From Chloroflexaceae bacterium (GTDB lineage Bacteria > Cyanobacteriota > Cyanobacteriia > Cyanobacteriales > JAAUTE01): 34,650 nucleotides of DNA. Numbering within the stretch: position 1 is the first letter of the stretch; every line of letters starts with the position of its first letter. The notes beneath the pieces were generated by a model that was given only the letters and a program-made list of their open reading frames with translations, made no database searches and was not told where the DNA came from. Location: NCBI GenBank assembly GCA_012031815.1, contig JAAUTE010000006.1, forward strand, positions 1-34,650, written 5' to 3'. A program made the position numbers and the translations under genes. Shown piece by piece: positions 8,445 through 18,365 of the stretch.

Positions 8445-8888
8445 TTACCGTTGGGGTGCTTCGCCACCCACACCAATATTCGTGTTAAAAATCTCAGCGT
8501 TAGTAATGATTAAGTCTTTCATTGAAGCGCCAGAGACATCAGCGTCGTAGATGCGAGCGTAGGCTAAATTGACACCATCTAAATCAGCATCCTTGAAAAC
8601 CGCATTGGTCAGGAACGCATTCGTTAGATTAGCATTCTCTAGATTTGCACCGCTGAGGTCAGCTCCTTCAAGATTGGCCCCCGCCAGGATCGCCCCGGAT
8701 AAGTTAGCCCCTCGCAAATCGGCTCCAATCAAATGGGCGCTGCTCAAATTCACTCCTCGCAAATCGCAGCTCTGACAGACATTGGTTTCTAGGAGCTGCT
8801 GGACATGAGCGGGAGCTTCTGCCCTTACTGCTGCGGTAAATAACAGCGGAATAATCAAAGAAAAATTAACCAGAGCTTTAGTATTCAT
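8445..8888 (-). CDS. secreted pentapeptide-repeat protein
   Basis: After a signal peptide (MNTKALVNFSLIIPLLFTAAVRAEA, cleaved near residue 25) and a pair of cysteines in NVCQSCDLRG, the protein carries about 18 tandem pentapeptides of the A(D/N)LXX type, such as ADLRG ANLSG AILAG ANLEG. These fold as a right-handed beta helix; the function is generally unknown. ATG 8888 is chosen over GTG 8903 because a GAGGG lies about nine bases ahead. It ends in VGGEAPQR, a motif shared with the next gene. Its location would be periplasmic or, in a cyanobacterium, possibly the thylakoid lumen. Confidence 0.85.
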   Translation of the reverse strand: MNTKALVNFSLIIPLLFTAAVRAEAPAHVQQLLETNVCQSCDLRGVNLSSAHLIGADLRGANLSGAILAGANLEGADLSGANLENANLTNAFLTNAVFKDADLDGVNLAYARIYDADVSGASMKDLIITNAEIFNTNIGVGGEAPQR

Positions 8889-9035
8889 AACAGTTACCCT
8901 CACAGCCTTCTACTCTAAAGATACATCTCGGCTCTGGCTAATTACACCCTCCAAACTAGTAACTTAATGTTCCCCCGACTGGATGAATCTTGAATTTGAA
9001 TTTGCCTCAATGGAGAGAAAAAGTAGTTTGTCTCA

Positions 9036-9431
9036 TTAAAACTTCAGAAGCTGGACGCCTACAGCAGAGTCGGCGGAGTCCGCATCACTTGCCCAGTCTC
9101 CGTAGGGATTCTCTCCTTCAATAAACACAATGTCTTCTAAAATGCCAGGAGCATCTTTTGACTGAAGAACTCCTGCATTATTTTGCTCGAAAAGTTCGAT
9201 TTGATTGTTCCCATCGGCAGAAACGGACGCAGAACCGGCTGAATCTCTCAACTGTCTGGGAGCTTCTCCACCAACGGCAAAATTGAAATCGGTTTCAATG
9301 GTTCTAGCTTCTAGCCCTTGAAGCGACTGACTCGGATTGTCAACATTGGGGAGTTGAGCTTGAGCCGCTCCTCCTAGCAAATTCATCCAGCAAGCAGCCG
9401 TTACCGTACCCGCGATCGCCATGATTTTCAT
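9036..9431 (-). CDS. small secreted protein of unknown function
   Basis: The protein starts MKIMAIAGTVTAACWMNLLGGAAQAQLP, a clear signal peptide with an AQA cleavage site. The mature part of about 105 residues is acidic and Ser/Asp-rich, with VGGEAPRQLRDSAGSASV in its first half and DADSADSAVGVQ near the end. I do not recognise a family. ATG 9431 is preferred over an upstream extension because of the signal peptide and an AGGA eight bases before it. It lies in the same orientation as the pentapeptide gene, about 150 bases upstream, and shares the VGGEAP motif with it. Confidence 0.7.
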   Translation of the reverse strand: MKIMAIAGTVTAACWMNLLGGAAQAQLPNVDNPSQSLQGLEARTIETDFNFAVGGEAPRQLRDSAGSASVSADGNNQIELFEQNNAGVLQSKDAPGILEDIVFIEGENPYGDWASDADSADSAVGVQLLKF

Positions 9432-9479
9432 AGAATTGTTCCTAAGGTAAATATCTCTTAATATTATAAGCCCCATGCC

Positions 9480-9741
9480 GCGCCTTAATTGTCACAAGTC
9501 GTCTTGACAAGATTCTCGCTTCAAAAACTCAGCAGGTGAGTCAGACCAATAAATAATATTTCTGACCGGGAGCGCCGAGAAACCCCAGCCTGTCCCGATG
9601 CCCAGAGCTTAGGTTAAGAATCTACAGTAGTAATCCTCAAGCAGTGAAAAGGCTAAAATCCTGGCTAGGCAAGCCTTGTAGCACCAAGGTTAGGAGCTAT
9701 ACCCTTGGCTTACCATTAAGGCGACCATAAAAAATTGCGAG
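9480..9741. other. intergenic, no feature seen
   Basis: I see no coding frame, tRNA or strong hairpin here. The stretch may carry the promoter of the secreted-protein gene, which starts at 9431 on the minus strand. Confidence 0.4.
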
Positions 9742-9888
9742 CTAGCGTTCTTGCCAATAGCGAACAGCCGTAAGGCTCAGACAGGAAACAAACACCAGGT
9801 AGAAAAACCAGCTATTGGCGATCGCGCCGAAGAGAATGGCGACACTGTAAAACAGAAATTTGGTTGACGGAGAGCTATGGTGGGACAT
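9742..9888 (-). CDS. small membrane protein, 48 aa
   Basis: ATG at 9888 opens a 48-codon frame starting MSHHSSPSTKFLFYSVA and ending AVRYWQER. It has one long or two short hydrophobic segments (FLFYSVAILFGAIANSWFFY and LVFVSCLSLTAV) and a basic tail, typical of a small integral membrane protein. A HIP1 site inside the frame shows normal codon use. The ribosome site is weak. It lies alone in the gap between the secreted-protein gene and the debranching-enzyme gene. No function can be assigned. Confidence 0.5.
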   Translation of the reverse strand: MSHHSSPSTKFLFYSVAILFGAIANSWFFYLVFVSCLSLTAVRYWQER

Positions 9889-10036
9889 TCAATTTCTGGG
9901 GCTTCGCCCTGGCTGTCCCCTGAAGTTTAGATAAAGCGATGGCGATCGCGCTTCATCTCCCAGAAGGAGTCGCTAAGCCAGATCTGCCCTTGAATCAGCC
10001 GCTTGCCTACAGACTAGACCAGCGACTGAGACAGGA

Positions 10037-12253
10037 TTAAGCTTCAATCAGTACCTTGAGATCTCCTTGCTTACTAACCACCCGACAAGCGGTAGCCTTG
10101 CCATAGCGCTCAAACTCCAGATCCACCACCGCCGAACCCACCCGCAGGCGCTTCAGTGACAGCAGGGGTAAGGATTCCGGCAAAAACGGCTGCACAATTC
10201 GCAGGCAACCATTAGGCGCATCGGGGGTTAAATTGAGCAACACCTGCAACAGATGGCAAATACTTCCAGATGCCCAAGCTTGAGGCGTACAGGCAACGGG
10301 ATAGCGCACTGGATCACCGTCTCCCTGGCGAGCGTACCCACAAAACAATTCCGGCGGACGTTGGTAGGGCTGGCGCAGCACCATGTCAAAGGTTCCCAGG
10401 GCAACTGCCACCGCTTGCTCAACCAATCCCAAAGATCGCAACCCCAACGCAATCAGCCCATTATCGTGGGGCCAGACCGAGCCAACATGGTAACCCATCG
10501 GATTGTAGGCCGGAGAATCACTGCTGAGGGTGCGAATCCCCCAACCGCTAAACATATCCGGCTGGGACAAGCGCCGCGCTACCTGTAAAGCCTTGTCAGG
10601 GGTCAAAATGTCCAGGCTGAGGCAGTGACCGGGGTTGGAGGCAATACTGTCGGCGGGTTTGCCTTCTCCATCCAAAGCTAAGGCACAAAATCCCAGGTCT
10701 TCTACCCAGAAATCCCGATTAAAGCGTACCTTGAGGGCTTGGGCTTCCTGCTGCCACCGCTGGGCAAGATCGGGGCGGTTGTGTAGTCGGGCGATCGCGC
10801 TGAGGCGTTGTTTGGCGGCGTAGACGTATGCCTGTACCTCGCACAAGGCAATGGGCCCGCGAACTAAGTTACCCTGGCGATCGACGATGCAATCCTCGGA
10901 ATCTTTCCAACCCTGGTTGAGCAAACCCCGCGAGGAACGCCGTTGATAGCGCAAATAACCCGTTTCCTGGAGGTTGCGATCGATCCACTCCATTGCGGCG
11001 ATCGCGTTGGGCCAAAGCTGTTGCAGGGTCGTCCAATCGTTCGTCCAGGTGTAGTAATCGCAGTAGAGCAAAATCCACAGCGGCGTGGCGTCAACGGTGC
11101 CGTAGTAGGGCGTGTGGGGAATTTCGTTGCAGCGGGCCATTTCCCCGGTACGCAGCTCGTGGAGGATTTTTCCCGGTTGTTCTTCCCGCCAGGCATCATC
11201 GACTTTGCCCTGGTAATGGGCCAGGATTGCCAGGGTTTCGCGGGCAATGGTGGGATCGAGGATTAGGGTCTGGGAGGCCGCAATCAGGGAATCCCGACCA
11301 AAAAGCGTCGCAAACCAGGGAATACCAGCACAGAGCGCTTTACCCCCCGGAAAACCTGCCAGAGTCGATGGATGTCCTGTTCGGCAGTTTGGAGCATGGC
11401 GTTCAGGCGGGGGCGATCGCAGCGAATTTCGGTCGCCTGGGCTAGCCAGCAGTCCTGGTCGTGGCTCTGACAAAAATAGCCTGGTCGATATTGTCCGGGG
11501 CTTCGATTTGGGAGGCCGAGTGACCGTCAAGGGTCATGGAGAGACGGTAGCGTAGGGTGCGGGTTGCGTGGGAAGCCAGGGAGATCTGCCAAACGGCGGT
11601 GTAACCCTGGAGGTAGGAGGGTTTTTGCTCTTCAAATTCGATGCAGGACTCTACCAAAGCTCCATCTAAACCCCGATAGGTCAGAGACACAGCCTCTACA
11701 GTGCTGGAGTGGGGTAACTGCCGCAAGCGCTGGCCCCGTTGGGGTCGTTCCTGACCGCGCACCTCAAACAAATCGACAAAATCCGCGTCAAAACTCAGGC
11801 TCAGCTCAAAGTCAACGGGCTGGCTGCTGTAGTTGGTGAGGGTAACTTCTTCAAACAGGCCCCCGTGCAGAACAATGGTGCGGGCGATCGCAATGGTGTC
11901 GGGCTTGAGGCGATCGCTGCGGGGATTGGTACAAAGCACGGACAGCAAATAGCCTTTATCGGCGGTGCTGTTAAGAAGAACCGGAGTGCGACGCTCAATC
12001 TGTAACTCTAGGCGGCTGAGGAAGCGAGTATCCGCACAAAACAAGCCCAGGCTACCGTCAATGTCGTCTTCCAGGCAGCCAGCAATGTTGCCCAGGGTAT
12101 CGCTCACCAAAAAGCGTCGTCATCCTTAATAGTCAGGGTGGGGAGGGGCTGTTCGCTCAGGGTACAGGGCCACGCAGGAAGGGGAAACGCCTCGGCGGGA
12201 ACAAAGGATTTACCGTCGATTTGGATGACTGTGTCACTTAGGTTGAAGCTCAT
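10037..12253 (-). CDS. glycogen debranching enzyme / amylo-alpha-1,6-glucosidase (three frameshifts)
   Basis: This is a glucosidase-type debranching enzyme that would trim branches from glycogen. The N-terminal domain has VSDTLGNIAGCLEDDIDGSL and GLFCADTRFLSRLELQI. The C-terminal (alpha/alpha)6 domain has AGIPWFATLFGRDSLIAASQ, NQGWKDSEDCIVD, SNPGHCLSLDIL and GSVWPHDNGLIALGL. The true start is ATG 12253 (MSFNLSDTVIQIDG). Three breaks interrupt it: an A run at 12109-12113 (one base short), a break near 11465-11468, and a C run at 11343-11348 (one base short). Joining the frames gives about 739 residues with no missing segment. The glycosyltransferase gene lies upstream on the same strand, suggesting a shared role in storage glucan. 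Confidence 0.87.
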
Positions 12254-12593
12254 GCTTACAAATTCAAGATCGAAGAAGGTCGGCTGGAGATTGGCAGCAA
12301 ATTTACGAGGGCAGGGCTTCTCATCTTTATTTCTGGGAGAAGCTTGGCAAGCGATCGCGCTGAATTTAAGCCAATTAATTTGCGTTTTCGGAGCGCCGCG
12401 ATCGAGCCATCAACTCAGTACGCGATCTTCATCACTTGAAGCCAAACAAACAGATAATTCAGCTTGGCCTTGAGCCTTAAAAAATTGCCGCGCTGCTCTC
12501 ACCCGATCAAAGCTTGGGCCCTCGCTGCCGCCGCTCCCGTAAATTGCTTAGACGATCCTAGCACTCCTGCCACCTGATGCAAGATGGATTTTT

Positions 12594-12621
12594 AAAAGTC
12601 AAAAGTCAGAAGTCAAAGGTC
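12594..12621. repeat. short tandem heptamer repeat (STRR-like)
   Basis: Four adjacent heptamers, AAAAGTC, AAAAGTC, AGAAGTC and AAAGGTC, match the style of short tandemly repeated sequences well known from cyanobacterial genomes. Confidence 0.75.
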
Positions 12622-12720
12622 AGAAATAACGGTCAATTGGTTTTAATAGGGTTTCTCTGGTCATACAATTACTTAGACGCTAGAAACGACTCCTTAGCTA
12701 TTAGTAACTAGCTTTATATA

Positions 12721-12749
12721 AGGAGCGCAATTAACAGGGTTACGCTCCT
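12721..12749 (-). terminator. possible terminator after glycosyltransferase gene
   Basis: AGGAGCG and CGCTCCT form a perfect 7-bp stem with a 15-base loop about 20 bases past the stop at 12768. The T-run after the stem on the minus strand is weak (TTATATAAAG), so this is tentative. Confidence 0.35.
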
Positions 12750-12767
12750 GCTTTGTAACAACCAGCC

Positions 12768-13839
12768 TTAGATCGAGGTAATTAAAGACAGCGGGCGCTG
12801 CCGCGCGCCGTCAAGGATTGCTAGCACGGTTTGGTAGGCCAGTTCGTAGCGATCGCTCATGTGGGTGACGCTAAAGTGGCTGGCGACATAGTCGCGGCAG
12901 GCGCGGCGGTTGAGCTTGAGGGCGTCGGGAATAGCGTCGATCAGTTCTTCAGAGGACTCACAGACATAGCCAGTCTGCCCCGATTGAATGACTTCAGGAA
13001 CTGACCCCAAAGCGGTGGCCAGGACAGGAGTTCCCACGGCCAAGGATTCGATCATCACCAGGCCAAAGGGTTCGCGCCAAGCAATGGGAAACAAAGTAGC
13101 GGCGGCTCCAGCTAAGAGTTCGGCTTTTTCGGTGTGGGAAACTTCGCCAAGGTACTGAATTTGTTCCCCATCCAGAAGCGGTGCAATGATTTCGTGATAG
13201 TAAGCGAGATCGACGGGATCGACTTTTCCGGCCATTTTTAGGGTCATCCCGGCAGCGTGGGCGATTTTAATGGCGGCTTCGGTTCCTTTGGCCGGGCAAA
13301 GGCGACCCACAAAGGCCAGGTAGGGCGGTTGGTCGGGCTGGGCGCGGAAGGGATAGGCGTCCAGGTCAATGCCATTGTAGACTGTGTGGATGTAGTTGAG
13401 GTCGGGACAGGGTTGGCGCTGGGAGTGGCTGATGCTGATGTAGGGCTGGTTGCAGAAGCGTCGATACATCTTGGTGCTGTCGGCAGTAAACGCGCCGTGG
13501 AGGGTGTGAACCGTGGGGGTTTTGACAAATTGGGTATAGGGCAGGGCACTACAGCCCACGTGGGAATGAACCAGGTCGAATTCGTCGGCTTGCAGGTAAA
13601 TTTCCGCTAGCATCATCTCTAAGTACACCTGGGGTTCCTGGGTTTCGGCTCTGCGTAAGGCGCGATCGCAACCGGGATAGAGGATGGCGGAGGTTTGGGA
13701 ATCGCCGGAGGCAAAGAGAATGACTTCGTGGCCTCTACGCACTAATTCCTCGGTTAGTAAGCTGACAATCAACTCGGTTCCGCCGTAGCCAGCGGGGGGG
13801 AACGCTCTCCTGGAGCGGGGCGATTTGTGCAATTTTCAT
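12768..13839 (-). CDS. glycosyltransferase family 4 (frameshifted at N-terminus)
   Basis: This is a GT-B glycosyltransferase that would transfer sugar from a nucleotide donor. The N-terminal domain has GYGGTELIVSLLTEELVRRGH and DLVHSHVG. The C-terminal domain has PYLAFVGRLCPAKG and the EX7E motif in REPFGLVMIESLAVG. From ATG 13839 the protein reads MKIAQIAPLQESVPP and then leaves frame at a run of seven G (13794-13800). Six would give VPPAGYGGTEL, the normal start of this family, so one base appears inserted. The corrected length is about 357 residues. It is co-oriented with the debranching-enzyme gene about 500 bases downstream. Donor and acceptor are not deducible. Confidence 0.85.
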
Positions 13840-14020
13840 AACCAGGATCTAATTGCTTCTCATAACTGAGTAGACGCAATTATATTGATCCCAGGATTTT
13901 GCTTAATCTTTCAGAAGAGTTAACTTGTTTACTTTTAAGTGCTATTTTAGGGGGTTTAGCTCGCTACCATTGTTAAAGAGCGGTCGCTCCGCCCCAGGGA
14001 CGGGGGATTGACTCAACGGG

Positions 14021-14263
14021 TTAGGCGCGGAAGGATTGACCGATTATTTCCAGCTCACTAATATCGTTGTCTCTCAATTTGGCCCGAATTTCGTCAAAGC
14101 GCCGGACTTGATCCTGGGAATAAAGACGCTTGCCACAGCACGAACAAACCAGAACTGCGAGATTAAGCGTTGCTGTATGGCCGCCGCCGTGAACAATTTT
14201 CGTGGTTTCTTTCATGGCTAATTCAGAGCCACATACCGGACATTTGTCAAGATTGAGTTTCAT
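14021..14263 (-). CDS. YgiT-type zinc finger protein, antitoxin-like
   Basis: The 80-residue protein has two CXXC pairs, CPVCGSEL and VCSCCGKRL, typical of the YgiT/MqsA N-terminal zinc finger. In many bacteria this domain is the antitoxin half of a small pair with a DUF4258- or MqsR-like toxin. ATG 14263 is preceded by AAGGAG four bases upstream, which favours it over the TTG at 14278. No toxin gene is adjacent: downstream is a 180-base gap with nothing recognisable, and upstream is the divergent cyclo-ligase gene. It is therefore an orphan or has another role. Confidence 0.75.
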   Translation of the reverse strand: MKLNLDKCPVCGSELAMKETTKIVHGGGHTATLNLAVLVCSCCGKRLYSQDQVRRFDEIRAKLRDNDISELEIIGQSFRA

Positions 14264-14321
14264 CTGGCTCCTTCTCAAGTTCTAAGTTTTAACGCAAGAC
14301 TTGGTTACATACACTCTAACG

Positions 14322-14861
14322 ATGATTCAAGATAAATCCAAAGCGAAATTGCGGCGGGGATTTCTTCAACAGCGTCGGGCGCTCTCTCTGTCTAGTTGGC
14401 AAGAAAAAAGCGATCGCCTTCGAGAACGACTGCAATCCCGACCGGTTTTCCAGGAAGCCCACACGGTTCTGGCCTATTTCAGTTTTCGTCAGGAGCCGGA
14501 TCTGAGTCCCTTGTTTGGCGATCGCCGCTGGGGATTTCCGCGCTGCGTGGGTAACGCTTTGAGCTGGCACGGTTGGGAAATGGGCGATGCGCTGGAAATT
14601 GGGGCTTACGGCATCCCAGAACCCTTGGCGACAGCGCCCCAACTCACCCCAGAAGCGGTGGATTTAATTTTGGTGCCGGCGGTGGCTTGCGATCGCCAAA
14701 ATTATCGGTTGGGGTATGGCGGTGGGTTTTACGATCGCCTGCTCAGTTCTCCGCCTTGGTCAGGGAAAGTGGCCGTGGGGATTGTGTTTGATTTTGCCTA
14801 TGTGAGCGAGCTGCCCCGCGATTCCTGGGACAGGCCGCTGAGCGGGGTTTGTAGTGACTGA
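14322..14861 (+). CDS. 5-formyltetrahydrofolate cyclo-ligase
   Basis: The enzyme converts 5-formyl-THF to 5,10-methenyl-THF with ATP and returns folate to the one-carbon pool. The family signature RLGYGGGFYDRLL is near residue 130. Other family features are the N-terminal basic helix (KAKLRRGFLQQRRALS), LAYFSFRQEPD, and the C-terminal SWDRPLSGV. ATG 14322 gives about 180 residues, the usual length. An upstream TTG at 14301 would add seven residues with no support. It is divergent from the YgiT-like gene. Confidence 0.88.
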   Translation: MIQDKSKAKLRRGFLQQRRALSLSSWQEKSDRLRERLQSRPVFQEAHTVLAYFSFRQEPDLSPLFGDRRWGFPRCVGNALSWHGWEMGDALEIGAYGIPEPLATAPQLTPEAVDLILVPAVACDRQNYRLGYGGGFYDRLLSSPPWSGKVAVGIVFDFAYVSELPRDSWDRPLSGVCSD

Positions 14862-14903
14862 ATAAAGTGCTAGCGTAGGATTATCTTGCAAACTGTGTAG
14901 CTT

Positions 14904-17141
14904 GTGAATTATCCCATTGTTAAAGAGTTGGTTTTGGTTGGGGGCGGCCACAGTCACGCGATCGCTTGAAGCTATTTGCCATGAAACCGTTGCAGGGCGT
15001 GCGGTTGATTTTGATTTCCGATGTGGTCTACGCGCCTTACTCAGGAATGTTACCCGCTCATGTTGCCGGATTCTACAGCTTTGAGGAAACCCATATCGAT
15101 TTGCGACGCCTGGCTCGTTTCGCCGGGGCGCAATTTTATCTTGATAAGGCGATTGCCCTGGATTTAAAGAGTAATTTGGTGCTTTGTGCCAATCGTCCCC
15201 CCGTTTCCTTCGACTATCTCTCGTTAGATATTGGTAGTACTCCAACTAAAGTGACTGTGCCTGGGGCAGCGGATTACGCCATTGCGGCTAAACCTGTCCC
15301 CCAATTTTTAAACGCTTGGCGTCAAATTTTAGCAAAAGTAGCTCGAAACCCCAGCCACCCCCTGCGGATCGGCATTGTCGGCGGTGGCGCTGGCGGAGTC
15401 GAACTGGCGCTCAATATGCAAGCGGCCCTCGCTCGCGTCCTGCAACATCCGCAGTATTTAGCCCTACACCTGTTCCATCGCGGTCACGCCTTAGTTACTG
15501 GGCAAAGTCGCTGGGTTGGCGATCGCTTGACTTCGATTCTGAAAAAACGGGCTGTTACGGTGCATTTACGGGAGAATGTCGTCGAAAATTTTGCCAAACA
15601 AGGCGATCTGTGAATCGGGGTTGTCGGTAGAATGCGATTATATTTTTTGGGTTACGCAAGCATCGGCAGCTCCCTGGTTACAAACATCGGGATTACAAAC
15701 CGATTCTCAAGGATTTGTCTTGGTTAAGGACACGCTACAATCGGTGTCTCACGCAGCGATTTTTGCCGCTGGAGATGTGGCAACCCTGCAAAACCATCCC
15801 CGTCCCAAGGCAGGGGTGTTTGCGGTGCGTCAGGGTAAGCCGCTATTTGAGAATTTACGGCGTAGTTTGCTAGGAAAACCGCTGCTAGATTTTCATCCTC
15901 AAAAATACTACCTGAGCTTGATCGGTACGGGGGATAAAAGTGCGATCGCCGCTTGGGGTAAGTTTGGCTGGCAGTCGCCCTGGCTGTGGCGCTGGAAAGA
16001 CCGCATCGATCGCAAATTTATGCAGGAATTTGACGAATTAAAGCCAATGACAACCCACAGCCAAAGTATGGCTAAACCGCAGGTAATTCCCGAAATTCTT
16101 ACCCAAGATTCCAGGCGCTGCGCCGGGTGTGGGGCCAAAGTTGGCAGCACGGTTTTAGAGCGAGTATTGCAACAACTGCCTCAAGCTGCTACAGAAGCCG
16201 TATTAGTGGGCTTAGACGCGCCCGATGACGCTGCCGTGGTCAAAGTCCAGGCTAATTCACTTTTTGTGCAAACAGTAGATTATTTTCCCTGTTTTATCAA
16301 CGATCCCTACCTATTCGGACAAATTACGGCGCAGCATAGCTTGAGTGACCTGTATGCAATGGGAGCCACACCACAAACCGCAATGGCGATCGCCACGGTT
16401 CCCTATGGTCGGGAAGGGAAAATCGAGTCAGTTTTGCACCCTTTATTAGCAGGGGCGATCACGGTATTACAAAAAGCCCAGGCAACCCTCGTAGGTGGTC
16501 ACACCACGGAAGGGACAGAGCTAGCCTTTGGCTTATCTTGTCAGGGAATTGCCCAGGGCCGCCTGCTGCAAAAACAGGGCATGAAGCCGGGAAATAAGCT
16601 AATTTTAACCAAAGCAATTGGTACGGGCACGCTTTTAGCGGCAGACATGCGCTATCAAGCTAAGGCTTACTGGGTCGAATCTGCCCTAGAATCTATGTTG
16701 CAATCCAATCAAAAAGCGTCCCAAATTTTGAGCGATTTCGGGACAACTGCTTGCACTGATGTTACAGGCTTTGGATTGTTGGGTCATTTATTTGAAATGC
16801 TTAAAGCTTCAGGGGTAGCGGTCACTGTGGACTTGGCGGCGATCGCCTGGTTAGAGGGAGCATTGGAAACCGTAAAAAGGGGAATTCTCAGCAGTTTACA
16901 GCCACAAAACCTGAAAGTTTCCAGCCAGATCGAGAATTTGACAACAATACAAAGCTTAGCGCCCTATGCCTTGCTGTTCGATCCCCAAACCTCTGGGGGA
17001 CTATTGGCGTCGGTTCCGCCCGAAACCGCTCAGGCTTGTCTCCAAGAATTACAAAATGCCGGTTACAAACAAAGTTGCATCCTTGGCCAAGTGCGATCGC
17101 GCCTGGATAACCAGAAGCCGATTTGGATTAACCTTGACTAA
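14904..17141 (+). CDS. selD: NADH-dehydrogenase-like / selenophosphate synthase fusion (two frameshifts)
   Basis: The N-terminal half is an FAD/NAD-dependent oxidoreductase: LVLVGGGHSHA is the first dinucleotide motif, GIVGGGAGGVELALN the second, and IFAAGDVATLQ the third. The C-terminal half is SelD, which makes selenophosphate from selenide and ATP: RRCAGCGAKVGS holds the probable catalytic Cys, followed by LDAPDDAAVV, VQTVDYFPCFIND, SDLYAMGATP, VGGHTTEGTEL and DVTGFGLLGHL. The fusion is known in cyanobacteria. The start is GTG 14904, the only one after a TAG at 14898. There are two breaks: one T missing at 14966-14967 (AIALKLF) and one A too many at 15585-15588 (VVEILPNKAICESGL). The corrected protein has about 745 residues. 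Confidence 0.88.
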
Positions 17142-17163
17142 TTCCAGGTTGTCTCAGTGGCAG

Positions 17164-17190
17164 AGTCGATCGGGCTTCAGGTGATTCGCG
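17164..17190. repeat. 27-bp direct repeat, left copy
   Basis: Twenty-seven bases, starting AGTCGATCGGG and ending GATTCGCG, are identical to 18969-18995. In the same frame they encode SIGLQVIR, part of the conserved C-terminus of the DUF4276 protein, so the left copy looks like a stray piece of a DUF4276 gene lying upstream of the ATPase gene. Confidence 0.85.
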
Positions 17191-17249
17191 GTCACCTTGA
17201 GCCTAACATAAGTCAAATTCTAGTTTTTAACTCAAACAAAAGACCAACA

Positions 17250-18365
17250 ATGTTAAAGAAGTTAACACTTAAAGGATTTAAATCAATCAAGGAAATGGAG
17301 CTAGAATTGCGATCACTTAATATCCTGATCGGCGCCAATGGCGCTGGAAAAAGTAATCTTGTTTCTTTTTTTAAAATGCTTAATGAAATGATGGCTGGGC
17401 GGCTTCAGGAGTATATTGCGGTGTCAGGTCGCTCCGAATCTTTATTGTATTTTGGTTCTAAAATAACTCTACAAATAGAAGCTGAATTGGTGTTTGAACC
17501 TGAGAACGGAATGAATATTTACAAGATGCGCTTGTTTCATGCCGCAGGAGATACACTTATTTTTGCAGAAGAAACCCTGAGTTTTTTAGAGAAAAGACGG
17601 ACATATCCAAGAGTTGATTCTTTAGGAGCAGGGCATCAAGAAACTCTATTATCTGCGGAGGTCGACAACAGGAGTCAAACAGCCAGAAATATTAAGTACT
17701 TACTAAATCGTTGCCGTGTTTACCATTTTCACGATACATCTTCTACCGCAGGAGTTCGTCAGTCTTGTTATGTTGGTGATAACCGTTGGTTAATGCCAGA
17801 TGCAGGAAACCTGGCTGCAATGCTGTTTAGATTTCGCAATAAAAATGATGGCTTGACCTATCGCCGCATTGTTGAAACGATTCGTCTCATTGCCCCATTT
17901 TTTAAGGAATTTGTCCTTGAACCGGATGTCTCTAATCGAGTTATTTTAAATTGGCTAGACAAAAGTTCAGATCGAGTATTTGGGCCGCACCAACTTTCTG
18001 ATGGAACCTTACGCGCTATCTGTTTGATCGCCTTACTTTTACAACCAGAGGACGAATTTCCCAAACTGATTGTTGTGGATGAGCCAGAACTAGGGCTTCA
18101 CCCTTATGCTCTAAATGCTATTGCTGGACTCTTTGGAAAAGCATCGTATCATACTCAATTTCTGATTAGTACTCAGTCTAGTATCTTCTTGGATAATTTT
18201 GAACCGGAAGATATCATTGTTGTCGATCGAAAGAGACAAGAGCCATCAGCTAGACAAGAATCGGTATTTAAACGATTAGATGCTACTGAATTAGAAGCGT
18301 GGCTTGAGGAGTATAGTTTAGGAGAGATTTGGGAGAAGAATGTTATTGGTGGGGGGCCGCACTAA
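17250..18365 (+). CDS. AAA family ATPase (OLD/AAA15-like), paired with DUF4276
   Basis: The 371-residue ATPase has an SMC/ABC-like layout: KLTLKGFKSIKEMELEL, then Walker A GANGAGKS (residues 28-35), an insertion of about 200 residues, the signature HQLSDGTLRAICL, Walker B KLIVVDEPELGLHP and ISTQSS. The C-terminus SLGEIWEKNVIGGG is typical of ATPases that sit before DUF4276 genes. Its TAA overlaps the ATG of the next gene (TAATG), so the two are translationally coupled. The base composition is visibly richer in A+T than the neighbours, with few HIP1 sites, which suggests horizontal gain. The frame is open to a GTG at 17157, but ATG 17250 fits the family start. A defence role is inferred. Confidence 0.87.
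   Translation: MLKKLTLKGFKSIKEMELELRSLNILIGANGAGKSNLVSFFKMLNEMMAGRLQEYIAVSGRSESLLYFGSKITLQIEAELVFEPENGMNIYKMRLFHAAGDTLIFAEETLSFLEKRRTYPRVDSLGAGHQETLLSAEVDNRSQTARNIKYLLNRCRVYHFHDTSSTAGVRQSCYVGDNRWLMPDAGNLAAMLFRFRNKNDGLTYRRIVETIRLIAPFFKEFVLEPDVSNRVILNWLDKSSDRVFGPHQLSDGTLRAICLIALLLQPEDEFPKLIVVDEPELGLHPYALNAIAGLFGKASYHTQFLISTQSSIFLDNFEPEDIIVVDRKRQEPSARQESVFKRLDATELEAWLEEYSLGEIWEKNVIGGGPH

Larger units (their letters stand above)
12254..12767. other. 514-bp gap between debranching enzyme and glycosyltransferase genes
   Basis: No gene is visible. It holds the heptamer repeat at 12594-12621, a 7-bp inverted repeat at 12721-12749 and several HIP1 sites. The promoter of the debranching-enzyme gene should lie just above 12253. 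Confidence 0.5.
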
